Assembly (NCBI GenBank): GCA_963814865.1
Contig: CAWFEN010000010.1
Location: 1-64,000 of the forward strand
Reading direction: 5' to 3'
Length of the DNA stretch: 64,000 bases
From: AP-15 sp963814865
GTDB taxonomy: Bacteria > Pseudomonadota > Alphaproteobacteria > ATCC43930 > CGMCC-115725
The notes below the pieces were generated by a model. The model was given only the letters and a program-made list of their open reading frames with translations, searched no databases and was not told the DNA's origin. Position 1 is the stretch's first letter; each line of letters opens with the position of its first letter. A program made the translations under genes and the position numbers. Below are positions 8,770 through 17,544 of the stretch, one piece after another.

Positions 8770-9237
8770 TCAAGTCATGGGTCCGATTGTCTTGCTCATG
8801 TAAACCGTAGTACCGCCGCCCGAGAATGGCTCCGTTCGATCAATGCGGAATCCCACCGCTTCATATAATCGTATGTTAGCCGCAAAGGCTTGATTGGTGA
8901 GTAGGCGTAGTTCTCTCACGTTTGCTTTTTCTGCCTTCTCTTCGGCATGGGTCAGTAAATGATGGCCTAAACCTCGGCCCTGGTGGTGCGGAATAACAGC
9001 GATGTTTTCGATGCAGAGGTGATCCGTGGTCGAGAACACTTCGATGAGACCTACGAGATCGCCATCAGCATAAAGGAGATCGACTTCGTGATCTCGAACG
9101 GCCCGGTCGTAATCGGCTTTCATCGGCGCGGGTTCGCGTCCGATGACGGGAATCCATTGTGCGTAGGCTTCTCGCACAAGGCGGCGCACCGCTTCCACGT
9201 CCTGTAAGGTGGCTTTCTTGATCTGCAAATCGTGCAT
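8770..9237 (-). CDS. GNAT-family N-acetyltransferase
   Basis: The 155-residue protein starts at ATG 9237 with IKKATLQDVEAVRRLVREAY. The acetyl-CoA-binding motif is IAVIPHHQGRGLGHHLLTHA, the classic V-x-P-x-x-Q-G-x-G-x-G form, followed by RLLTNQAFAANIRLYEAVGF. The family acetylates amines, including amino-acid and aminoglycoside-like substrates; the specific one is unknown. It converges on the ACT-domain gene. A terminator-like hairpin lies 25 bases upstream of its start. Confidence 0.8.
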   Translation of the reverse strand: MHDLQIKKATLQDVEAVRRLVREAYAQWIPVIGREPAPMKADYDRAVRDHEVDLLYADGDLVGLIEVFSTTDHLCIENIAVIPHHQGRGLGHHLLTHAEEKAEKANVRELRLLTNQAFAANIRLYEAVGFRIDRTEPFSGGGTTVYMSKTIGPMT

Positions 9238-9261
9238 GTCGGTATCCTCAACGTGGCGCGC

Positions 9262-9285
9262 AAAAAAACCGCCGGAATTCGGCGG
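9262..9285 (-). terminator. Candidate Rho-independent terminator
   Basis: On the minus strand, CCGCCG-GAATT-CGGCGG is followed directly by seven T residues. It would end a transcript coming from the right. A minus-strand frame ending at 9301 (tail RQAGDEGKETFQSV) stops 16 bases before it and may be the end of a small gene I cannot identify. Confidence 0.5.
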
Positions 9286-9460
9286 CGGGACACTGTGTGC
9301 TTAAACTGACTGGAAGGTCTCTTTACCTTCGTCGCCGGCTTGTCGAGTTGCACATGCGAGCCGCGCCGCTATAGGTACGGCGTCGGAGTCGCTGAAAGAA
9401 TGTGACGGGCGTGTGCATACACCACAGCTACCGAAAATTCGGGGCCGAGGGAAGCGCTGA

Positions 9461-9832
9461 ATGAAACCGCCACAGGTCTTGGTCATTGGTGCGGGCATCA
9501 TTGGAGCCTCTGTCGCGTGGCATCTGGCGCGGGCTGGGACGCGCGTCACGGTGATCGACGCGAGCGAACCCGGCGGCATCGCAACTCGAAATTCCTGGGC
9601 CTGGATTAATGCCAGTTGGGGCAACCCGGAGCCGTACTTCCGCCTCCGCGCCCGCGCGATGGCCGATTGGCACAGGCTCGAACGGGAGGTGCCGGACCTT
9701 CATGTCGCTTGGGTGGGCAGCCTGTTGTGGGAGATACCGCCGGAGCGGCTGAAGAGCTTTCAAGCCGAGCATTCAGCATGGGGCTACGCCGTCCGTGTGG
9801 TCGAGCGAGCCGAGCGCGGACTGGCTTTGTAG
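9461..9832 (+). pseudogene. 5' part of a FAD-dependent (DAO family) oxidoreductase
   Basis: The first 115 residues match the N-terminus of D-amino-acid-oxidase-type flavoproteins. The dinucleotide-binding motif is VLVIGAGIIGASVAWHLARA, followed by VTVIDASEPGG, then NSWAWINASWGN and WVGSLLWEI. The homology ends near 9830 and the frame stops at once, where a queuosine-salvage fragment takes over. Full family members are about 370 residues with a C-terminal substrate domain, so two thirds are missing. The piece resembles the longer copy at 43425-44523, so the window carries two relatives. Confidence 0.75.
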
Positions 9833-9833
9833 A

Positions 9834-10457
9834 GTTCGACCGGAGGAGTGCGCGGCCATCTTTCATCAATCGATGACGCCACCCGTGGACCAGCTAATGA
9901 CCCTATTCGCGGATGCGTGGCAACAACTCGGCGTGGTGCTCCGCGACGAATGCGGGGGTCGTTATGACAACTTCGTTGCCAAGGCAAACGGCTCAGCAGT
10001 TGTCCTTACGGACCTACTCTCCCGCGTTGGCTACTTCGCGGACGTATATGAGCACGATGGACTGAGGTTTCCCTTCCTGAAACGCGCCCAACTGGCCTGC
10101 TACGACCTCTCACTGTCTTCTCCGGACAACGAGCACTGCCAATTCTCGGACCTCGATCGCCTGACCATTTTTGCGGATAACCTCGTACCTCACGTCCTCA
10201 AGGTCGATGGCGTGCTGAGTTTTGATGCTGACCTTGAGGAAAGAGTTGAAGCTGGCGAGAACCTCTCAGCCGGATCAGTCGAGGAAGTCGAAATTCGAGC
10301 AATGGCGGTCTACGCGACTGAGCGTTTGGCCGAACTTTCGGCTAAGCGCGGCGATCCCGTCATGCCACTGCGACTATCTGACTGGCTGTGGAACAGGGGA
10401 CATTCGTCTCGCTATAAGGCCCGGCCCCGGCCACGAGTTCGGACCGTACACTACTGA
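9834..10457 (+). pseudogene. 3' part of a queuosine salvage (DUF2419, Qng1-like) protein
   Basis: The sequence shows the conserved landmarks of the queuosine 5'-phosphate N-glycosylase family: FPFLKRAQLACYDLSLS, then DLDRLTIFADNLVPHVLKVD, then SVEEVEIRAMAVYATERL, and the C-terminal LSDWLWNRGHSSRYKARPRP. These enzymes release queuine from queuosine nucleotides for tRNA modification. The family's N-terminal third, before FHQSM, is missing and is replaced by the FAD oxidoreductase fragment. The open frame can begin at 9795 inside that fragment, giving 220 codons, but there is no credible ribosome site. It is therefore a truncated gene, possibly intact elsewhere in the genome. Confidence 0.7.
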
Positions 10458-10477
10458 CCCAGGCTGAGGACGATTCT

Positions 10478-10531
10478 ATGAATGGTCAGACTGACCTCGC
10501 AACCGTGACCGCCTCTCTCGGCTACCGCTAA
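10478..10531 (+). pseudogene. Relic of the start of an ACT-domain gene
   Basis: Seventeen codons, MNGQTDLATVTASLGYR followed by TAA, match the first 14 residues of the gene at 8345 (MNGQRDLATLIASL), including the untranslated bases just before the ATG. The rest of the gene is absent. It marks one end of a local duplication or deletion. Confidence 0.55.
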
Positions 10532-11214
10532 CCTTCCCCCTTGCTCAGCGTCAGCCAGCGTTCCAGTAACGACCCGGCTTCGGCACTAAAGTGTGTGTCC
10601 AGCACGCGGGCCGAGCGAATGCGGTCAACGCGGAAGTGACGGAAATCGTTTCTCAATTCGCACCAAGCGGCGATTACCGTGACATCGACATAGTAGGCTA
10701 GCGCGATGGGCCGGACCGTTCGCTCAGTGTGCCGCTCCTGCTCATCGACGTACGCTATCGAGACCTTGCGCGCGGCGTGGATTGCGTCGCGCACATCGCC
10801 GAGATCAATGCCCGTCGCTACGGGCACGCTGCCTTCGGAGACATAGAAGGGAGGGTGGCGGAGATAGGAGCGGAGGTCATCCGGGATGACTTCCGTCACC
10901 TTGGCGAGCACGCTCTCCGCTGCCCGGTGCAGTTTGTCGTCGCGCAAGCGTCTGACGTGGCGCGCACCGACTACTATCGCGTCGATCTCGTCGGCGGTGA
11001 ACATGAGTGGCGGCAAGTCGAACCCTCGGCGCAACATGTAGCCGAGGCCCGGCGCACCATCTATCGGGACCCGGCTCCCTTGCAGGGCGTCAATATCACG
11101 GTAGACCGTCCGGACTGTTACTTCGAGCTTCGCCGCAAGCGCCGCCGCCGTTACGGGCCGCGATGCGCCTCGCAATGTCTGGATAATATCGAAAAGCTGG
11201 TCGGCGCGCCGCAT
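10528..11214 (-). CDS. YafY-type HTH and WYL domain transcriptional regulator
   Basis: The 228-residue protein is started at ATG 11214 (MRRADQLFDIIQTLRGA), the standard family start; an upstream ATG at 11304 adds unrelated residues. The N-terminal winged helix-turn-helix reads VTAAALAAKLEVTVRTVYRD with IDALQGSRVPIDGAPGLGYM after it. The C-terminal WYL-type ligand domain shows VRPIALAYYVDVTVIAAWCE and DFRHFRVDRIRSARV, in which the usual W-Y-L core is altered to A-Y-Y. Such proteins bind nucleic-acid or small-molecule ligands and usually repress a divergent neighbour. The divergent frame at 11295 is the obvious candidate target. Confidence 0.85.
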   Translation of the reverse strand: MRRADQLFDIIQTLRGASRPVTAAALAAKLEVTVRTVYRDIDALQGSRVPIDGAPGLGYMLRRGFDLPPLMFTADEIDAIVVGARHVRRLRDDKLHRAAESVLAKVTEVIPDDLRSYLRHPPFYVSEGSVPVATGIDLGDVRDAIHAARKVSIAYVDEQERHTERTVRPIALAYYVDVTVIAAWCELRNDFRHFRVDRIRSARVLDTHFSAEAGSLLERWLTLSKGEG

Positions 11215-11643
11215 CCAAGCCCGAGAATGCTGACAGAACGCTGTCAGTATGACGCGCCTATGCTGTCCGGCATAGCACTCGTCGGGAGGTATCGATGCCG
11301 TCAATCCATGTCGATCTGGAGAACCTGGAAAGGCGACCCGGTTCAGCGAAATACGGAGCAGCGGCTCTTCACGAGGGAAGGGAAATCATCGAGAGCGCGA
11401 TCCTCAGCGACCGCCGACAGGAAGGTGGGATGGCCTCACTCGAAATCCAATGGTGCGCGGGCCGGCATCGCCATTACTGGCGATGGGGGAGTTTTCAGAA
11501 CAGACTGCGACATTTTCCATAACCGTCTTATGCGCCAAACGGATGTGCCCACCAAATGGAGATGTCACTGCTTGTGCCATTTAGAAATGTCGCGGTCGGC
11601 TGGGATTGGGGGCGGTCGGGGGCGCCGCCCGCGGGACCGCCGG
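11215..11643. other. Intergenic region upstream of the WYL regulator, with one weak open frame
   Basis: On the plus strand an ATG at 11295 with a good ribosome site (GGGAGG, 6 bases away) opens a 75-codon frame, MPSIHVDLENLERRPG..., ending at 11522. It is divergent from the WYL regulator but I recognise no family, and the last third looks non-coding. It may be the remnant of the regulator's target gene. The remaining 120 bases show no feature I can support. Confidence 0.3.
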
Positions 11644-12084
11644 TCAGCCTTCCGGCTCGGGCTCCGATGGCTGGGCGGCCTTGGCGAGGCGGCGCAGCCT
11701 CTCCTTGAGCTGTTCGAGAAATTCCTGCTCCGATGGCGGGGTTTCCGCTGCCGGCCGGTTCGCGGGGCGTTCGATGTCGCGGAGAATATCGAGCAGCAGC
11801 TTGGTCGCGCGCAGATCGGCGGTGGCGGATTTGTCGACCAGCTGCGCAATCACCGCCTCGCGCTTGGTGACGCGCCGGCGCCGCCCGTTCTCGGCGACCA
11901 CGATCTTCTTGCCCAGCGCTTCGAGCAGGACCGCCGCCAGGCTCTCCGCGACCGCCGGACGCGCCCGGCGGTGGCCGGAATGGCCCTTCTTGAAGCGGCT
12001 GTGCAGCGGCGGCTTGCCATAGCCGACCTCATAATCGCGCCTGGTCTCGGCGGGCGATGCCGGCATCTTGTCGGATTGCGACAT
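11644..12084 (-). CDS. DUF5681 domain protein
   Basis: The 146-residue basic protein has the DUF5681 signature near its start, YEVGYGKPPLHSRFKKGHSG (positions 18-37), then ENGRRRRVTKREAVIAQLVD and DLRATKLLLDILRDIE. The acidic, proline-rich tail, PSEPEPEG, ends it. Function is unknown; homologues are common as scattered small genes in alphaproteobacteria and their mobile DNA. The start is the ATG at 12084, with a poor ribosome site. Its upstream region contains the unusual GGGAATT array described separately. Confidence 0.75.
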   Translation of the reverse strand: MSQSDKMPASPAETRRDYEVGYGKPPLHSRFKKGHSGHRRARPAVAESLAAVLLEALGKKIVVAENGRRRRVTKREAVIAQLVDKSATADLRATKLLLDILRDIERPANRPAAETPPSEQEFLEQLKERLRRLAKAAQPSEPEPEG

Positions 12085-12264
12085 GTGTCGTATATATTAC
12101 CGCAATTATCGATTGTCCGGCGCCCGCGCTGACAGGCGGTGTCGCCGTCCCACGCTTGCGGAAGATCGTTTATCGGAGTTGCGCATGATTGTCAATATGG
12201 GAATATCTATATCGTCATCGCTGCGATCGCCGTTTCCCGGAAAAATTACCGCAGGCCGGCGCAA

Positions 12265-12459
12265 AATTCCCTGCCGGGCGGCGCGAAATTCCCGCTCGGC
12301 CGCAGCAAATTCCCATCTCGGGCATGCCGGGAATTCGGGTGTCGGGCGGTTGATCCGCCAGGGCCTTGGCGGCGGCGACCCGGCCGGCTCGCGACCCCGA
12401 ACCCGGCGTTTCAGGGGAATTTAGGGAATTGCAGGGAATTTCTGGGAATCCGGGGAATT
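12265..12459. repeat. Array of GGGAATT / AATTCCC heptamers in helical phase
   Basis: AATTCCC occurs at 12265, 12287 and 12308 (21-22 base spacing). GGGAATT occurs at 12329, 12415, 12424, 12434, 12444 (as GGGAATC) and 12453 (9-10 base spacing). The spacings are one or two turns of the double helix. The array fills the gap between the dnaE 3' end (12468) and the DUF5681 start (12084); the rest of that gap shows no gene. Confidence 0.6.
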
Positions 12460-12467
12460 TCCGGTGT

Positions 12468-15400
12468 TCAGATGTCGTGGACGTCGACGATGCCGGGCAG
12501 CGACTTGACCGCGGCGCGGAATTTGGGGTCGACCCGGACGCCGCCGGGGATCGCGATCTCGACCTCGCTGCCGGGCAGGTCGAGGACGATGGCGACGCGG
12601 CCGCGGCCGCCGGTTTCGCGGCCGATCAGGCTCTTCAAATTCGTCAGGGCGCGCGCCTCGCCGAGAAACACCCGCAGCCCGGCCGCGGCATGGGCGACGA
12701 TGTCGTCGAGCGGCTCGACCTTGTGCGCGGTCAAGCGCAGGTTGTCCTCTTCGCTCGACACATCGACGGTGACGACCAGCGGCTGGCCCGAATCGAACAG
12801 CGCCCGCGATTGGCTCAGCGTCTCCGAGAACAAGGTCAGCTCGAAAACCCCGCTCGGATCGGACATCTGGACGAAGGCGAAACGGTTGCCGCGCGCCGAG
12901 GTCCGCTCCTTGCGCCCGACGACGATGCCGGCGAGCCGGAACCGTGTCGCGCCGTTCGCCGCCAACGCCGCCGGCAGATCGGCAAAGCGCAGGATGCCGG
13001 CGCGTTCGAGGCTCTTGCCGTAGGGGTCGAGCGGGTGGCTCGACAGGTAGAAGCCGATGGCGGCGAATTCGTGCTGCAACTTCTCGACCGGGGGCCAATC
13101 CTCGACGAGCGGCAGTGACGGGCGCGGCGCAAACGCCGGATCGATCGCCCCGAACAGGCTCTCCTGCCGGCTCTCGCGGTCTTCGGCGGCGCGGCTCGCC
13201 TGGCGCAGCAGCAATTCGGCCGCGGCCAAGGTCTGCGCCCGGTTGGGATTGAGGCAATCGAAGGCGCCGGCCTTGGCCAGGCTTTCGAACTGCCGGCGGT
13301 TGAAGCTCCGGGCGTCGAGCCGGCGGGCGAAATCGGCGAGGTCCTTGAACCGGCCGTTCCGCTCGCGCTCGCGCACCAGCACGCGCATCGCCTCTTCGCC
13401 GACCCCCTTGACCGCGGCCAGCGCATAGCGGATCGCCGGCCGGCCCCCACCCTTCCCTCCGCCACCCGCGGGGGAGGGAAGGGTGGGGGTTTCGGTCTCG
13501 ACCGCAAAGCTCGGCTGCGAACGGTTGATGTCGGGCGGCAGCAGCCGGATGGCGAGCCGGTCCAGCTCCTGGCGGAAGACGTTCAGCTTGTCGGTGTTGC
13601 CGAGGTCGAGGGTCATCGAGGCGGCCAGGAACTCGACCGGATGGTTGGCCTTGAGCCAGGCGGTCTGATAGGCGACCAGCGCATAGGCGGCGGCATGCGA
13701 CTTGTTGAACCCGTAGCCGGCGAATTTGGCCATCTGGTCGAAGATGAGCTCGGCGAGCGCCGGACTCGACCCCGCGCGCCGTCGCGCCCTCGACAAACAG
13801 CTGGCGCTGCGCCTCCATCTCGGCCGGGATCTTCTTGCCCATCGCCCGGCGCAGCAGATCGGCGCTGCCGAGGGTGTAGCCGGCCAGCACCTGGGCGATC
13901 TGCATGACCTGCTCCTGGTAGATCATGATCCCGTGGGTTTCCTTCAGGATCCCCGCGAGCGCCGGGTGCGGATAATCGACCCGCTCCTCGCCGTGCTTGA
14001 CCGCGATGTAGCGCGGAATGTTCTCCATCGGGCCGGGCCGGTACAGCGAGACGACCGCGATGATGTCCTCGAACCGGTCGGGGCGCAGCTTTTTCAGCAT
14101 GTCGCGCACGCCCTGCGCCTTCGAGCTGGAACACCCCGACCGTGTCGCCGCGCGCCAGCAGCTCGTAGGTCGGCCGGTCGTCGAGCGGCAGCCTGGCGAG
14201 ATCGAGGCCGACGCCGCGCCTTTCCAGCAGCTCCAGGCAGCGGGTCAGCACGGTCAGGGTCTTCAGCCCGAGAAAGTCGAATTTGACGAGCCCCGCCAGC
14301 TCGGCCCATTTCATGCTGAACTGAGTGACCGGCATGTCCGAGCGCGGGTCGCGATAGAGCGGCACCAGCTCGGCGAGCGGGCGGTCGCCGATCACCACCC
14401 CTGCGGCGTGGGTCGAGGCATGGCGGTAGAGGCCTTCGAGCTTCAGCGCGATCTCGATCAGCCGGGCGACAGCCTCGTCGCCGTCGCGCAGCTGCTGCAA
14501 GGCCGGCTCGCCGGCGATCGCCTTCGCCAAGCTGACCGGGTGGGCCGGGTTGTTCGGCACCAGCTTGCACAGCCGGTCGACCTGGCCATAGGGCATCGCC
14601 AATACCCGGCCGACATCGCGCAACACCGCGCGCGCCTGCAGCTTGCCGAAGGTGATGATCTGGGCGACGCGGTCGCGACCGTATTTCTCTTGGACGTAAT
14701 GGATCACCTCGTCGCGCCGGTCCTGGCAGAAATCGATGTCGAAATCGGGCATCGACACCCGCTCGGGATTGAGGAACCGCTCGAACAGCAGCCCGAAGCG
14801 CAGCGGGTCGAGATCGGTGATCGTCAACGCCCAGGCGACGACCGAGCCGGCGCCCGAGCCGCGCCCCGGCCCGACTGGGATGCCCTCGCGCTTGGCCCAT
14901 TGGATGAAGTCGGCAACGATCAGGAAATAGCCGGCAAAGCCGGTCTCGACGATCATGTCGAGCTCGAAGGCGAGCCGGTCGCGATAGGGCTCTGCCTCGG
15001 CATCGCTCAGATCGAGCGGGGCGAGGCGCGCATTGAGCCCAGCAAGCGCGGCGCGGCGCAGCGCGGTCTCCTCGGTCTCGCCTGCCTCGGTCGGAAAGGC
15101 CGGCAGGATCGGCTGGCGCGGCTGCGGGATGAAGGCGCAGCGCCGGGCGATGACCACGGTGTTGTCGCAGGCCTCCGGCAGATCGGCAAAGGTCTCCCGC
15201 ATCTCCGCCGCCGACCGGAAATAATGGAACGGCGTCAGCCGCCTGCGGTCATTGTCGGCAACCACTGTGCCTTGCGCGATGCACAGCAGCGCGTCATGCG
15301 CCTCGTAGAAATCGCGATCGGGGAAATAGGCATCGTTGGTGGCGACGAGCGGCAGGTCATGGCGATAGGCGAGTTCGACCAGACCGGGCTCGGCGCGCGC

Positions 15401-15961
15401 CTCCTCCGCCGTCCCGTGCCGTGCCAGCTCGACATAGAGCCGGTCCGCAAAGAGCGTAATCAGCTCGCCCAGCAGCGTCTCGGCCGCGTCCGCCTGCCCG
15501 GCCGCGACGAGCCGCCCGACCGGACCTGCAGGCCCACCCGTCAGGCACAGCAGCCCGTCATTCGCCCCGGCGAGGTCGACCAAGCCCACGGCGGGCAATG
15601 CCCCGGCCTTGCCGTCGAGATAAGAGCGGCTGGAGAGCGCCAGCAGGTTCCTGTAGCCAGTCTCGTTCTGCACCAGCAGCACGATCCGCTCGGGTTCCGG
15701 GGCGGCGCGGCCCGGCCGCCCGGTCTCCCCCGCTTCGCCGCGGTCGAGCGCCAGCTCGCAGCCGATGATCGGCTGAATGCCGGCCGCCGCGCAGGCGGTG
15801 GCGAATTCGAGCGCGCCGAACAGATTGCCGGTATCGGTGACCGCCACCGCCGGCATCCGCGCCGCCCGGCACAGCTCGGGCAGCTGCTTGACCGTGATTG
15901 CGCCGGCGGAAAGCGAATAGGCGGTGTGAACGCGCAGATGAATGAAATCGGCGATCGGCAT
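12468..15961 (-). CDS. dnaE: DNA polymerase III alpha subunit (two frame interruptions, probably sequence errors)
   Basis: This is the replicative polymerase, about 1,160 residues as in DnaE1. In order: the PHP domain from FIHLRVHTAYSLSAGAITVK, the polymerase core with GPGRGSGAGSVVAWAL and the catalytic PDFDIDFCQDRRDEVI, the thumb and fingers with HASTHAAGVVIGDRP and YRPGPMENIPRYIAVKHG, the HhH region FAGYGFNKSHAAAYALVAYQ, and the C-terminal OB domain RFRLAGIVVGRKERTS. Two indels break the frame: one extra G in GCAGGGCG near 14122 (after GVFQLEGA) and one near 13770. Because the cell needs this gene, both are most simply errors in the sequence. An in-frame palindromic insertion lies at 13444-13489. 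It stands alone on the minus strand. Confidence 0.9.
13444..13489. repeat. Palindromic element inserted in frame within dnaE
   Basis: Seventeen-base perfect inverted arms (13444-13460 and 13473-13489) surround a 12-base loop. It encodes the low-complexity insert PTLPSPAGGGGKGGG between FAVETE and RPAIRYALAAVKG of DnaE without breaking the frame. Similar GC-rich palindromes normally sit between genes in alphaproteobacteria, and one such lies at 61307. Confidence 0.7.
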
Positions 15962-16072
15962 GGCCGCAGCATCGCACGGCCCGGCGGGGAATACACCTGC
16001 GACCGGGAAACTTCAGGAAACCGGGTATCCGCGCCGCGGGGCGCCGGCAGACGGCCGCAGCTTCCGGCCGAA

Positions 16073-16762
16073 TCAGCCGAGTGCGGCAGCGGCGCGGGCA
16101 ACGCGTTCGGCGCGGTCGCGCTGGCGCGGCTCGGCGCGGGCCAGCACCTGCGCCAGCACGGCGGGATCCGCACCCTCGGGCGAGCCCGAGGCAAAGGGCG
16201 GCGCCGGGTCGTATTCGATCGCGAGCTGGATCGCCTCGGCCGCCGCCCTGCCGGCGATCTCGGCGGCGACGGTCAGCGCCACGTCGATGCCGGCGGTGAC
16301 CCCGCCGCCGGTATACACATTGCCGTCGACGACGACGCGGCGGGCGACCGGCTCGGCGCCGAACGCCCGCAACAGGCCGCGCGACATCCAGTGGGTGGAG
16401 GCATGCCGGCCGCGCAACAGCCCGGCGGCGCCGAGCACCAGCGTGCCGGTGCAGACCCCGACGACGTAGCGCGCCGCCGCTGCGGCTCGGCGCAGAAAGG
16501 CCAGCACCTCGCCGTCTTCGAGCAGCGGATTGATCCCGCTGCCGCCGGGCACGAGAACGAGATCGAGCGGCGGGCAGGACGACAATGTCGCCATCGGCAG
16601 GATCGTCAGCCCGTGCTCGGTGCGCACCGGATCCAGATCCTTCCACAACAGCAGGGTCTCGGCACCGGGCAGCCGGGCGAGCACCTCGTAGGGGCCGGTC
16701 AGGTCGAGCTGGGTCATGCCGGGAAATACCAGCATCCCGCTGCGCAGGGCTTGCCCACTCAT
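16073..16762 (-). CDS. DJ-1/PfpI family protein, isonitrile hydratase-like
   Basis: The 229-residue protein has the DJ-1/PfpI fold: LVFPGMTQLDLTGPYEVLAR at the start, LVLVPGGSGINPLL near 70, and the nucleophile elbow GVCTGTLVLGAAGLL with Cys104. The stretch RHASTHW after it and the acidic residue of the first strand complete the usual pocket. The arrangement resembles isonitrile hydratase InhA and AraC-type amidase domains but no DNA-binding domain follows, so it is a stand-alone cytoplasmic enzyme. The real substrate is unknown. It is divergent from the PEBP-family gene at 16831, with 68 bases between the two starts. Confidence 0.8.
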   Translation of the reverse strand: MSGQALRSGMLVFPGMTQLDLTGPYEVLARLPGAETLLLWKDLDPVRTEHGLTILPMATLSSCPPLDLVLVPGGSGINPLLEDGEVLAFLRRAAAAARYVVGVCTGTLVLGAAGLLRGRHASTHWMSRGLLRAFGAEPVARRVVVDGNVYTGGGVTAGIDVALTVAAEIAGRAAAEAIQLAIEYDPAPPFASGSPEGADPAVLAQVLARAEPRQRDRAERVARAAAALG

Positions 16763-16830
16763 CGCTCATCTCCTCATGATGGCGTTGTTGTTTACCGTTA
16801 GAATGGCCGCGGGGCAAACGGGAGACGGCC

Positions 16831-17295
16831 ATGCCTCTGATGCTTGTGAGCCCGGCCTTTGCGCCCGGTGGCGCGATCCCGCCGGAATATACCTGCGACG
16901 GCGCCGACATCTCGCCGCCCTTGAGCTGGTCCGGCGTACCGGGGGGAACCAGGAGCCTCGTCCTCGTCATCGAGGACCCGGACGCGCCCGGCGGCGTCTT
17001 CCGCCACTGGGCCGTCTTCGACATCCCGCCGACGCTGCCGGGTCTTGCGGCGGGCTATGGCGAGCGCCGGCCGGCCGCCGGTCTGCATGAAGCGCGCAAC
17101 GATTTCGCCAAGACCGCCTATGACGGGCCGTGCCCGCCCGAGGGAGGCGGGACCCATCATTATCACTTTCTGCTGTTTGCGATCAGCCGGCCGACGCTCG
17201 ATCTGAGGGCGCCGACGACCGCGCTCGATGTGCGCAACGCCGCCCTGCCCTACGCGATCGCGCGCGGCGATCTCGTCGGCACCTATCGGCGCTGA
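16831..17295 (+). CDS. YbhB/YbcL family (PEBP, Raf-kinase-inhibitor-like) protein
   Basis: The 154-residue protein has the phosphatidylethanolamine-binding-protein fold. Its conserved signatures are PPEYTCDGADISPPLSWSG at residues 18-36, the anion-binding DPDAPGGVFRHWAVFDIP near 50, and GGGTHHYHFLLFAI near 105. The length matches bacterial YbhB. A GGGAGA ribosome site precedes the ATG. The role of bacterial members is poorly defined; they may bind small anionic ligands. It lies between a divergent DJ-1 gene and the kup gene 250 bases downstream. Confidence 0.85.
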   Translation: MPLMLVSPAFAPGGAIPPEYTCDGADISPPLSWSGVPGGTRSLVLVIEDPDAPGGVFRHWAVFDIPPTLPGLAAGYGERRPAAGLHEARNDFAKTAYDGPCPPEGGGTHHYHFLLFAISRPTLDLRAPTTALDVRNAALPYAIARGDLVGTYRR

Positions 17296-17544
17296 TCCCG
17301 GCCAGGGGCGGACAGCCGGCTCGCAGCAACGCTGCTTGCCGCGCGAGTTTTGCCCAGCAGGATGGATTTGCTGGCGGACTGGCAGTAAAATTCGCATATA
17401 ACCCGCCTTCCGGCGGCTGGTTCCCGGGCGGTGAGCCGAGGGCGCCGCGGGCCGGCTCATCCGGGGTGCGCCGGGGTACAATCCCGGGGATGGATCCCGG
17501 CCGGCAAAACTGGTGTCAATCGGACGGGCGGATCGAGCTCATTC

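Noticed and set aside
8999..9461. Origin or attachment site upstream of the FAD oxidoreductase fragment
   Set aside because: The only structure is a simple GC hairpin followed by T residues, better explained as a terminator on the minus strand.
14018..16801. 927-codon plus-strand open frame opposite dnaE
   Set aside because: It is a shadow of the GC-rich dnaE and DJ-1 coding strands. It has no family match, no ribosome site, and is rich in Arg, Gly and His from codon-position bias.
17296..17544. Riboswitch or regulatory RNA before kup
   Set aside because: GC-rich inverted pieces are present, but none matches a known potassium or cyclic di-AMP element.
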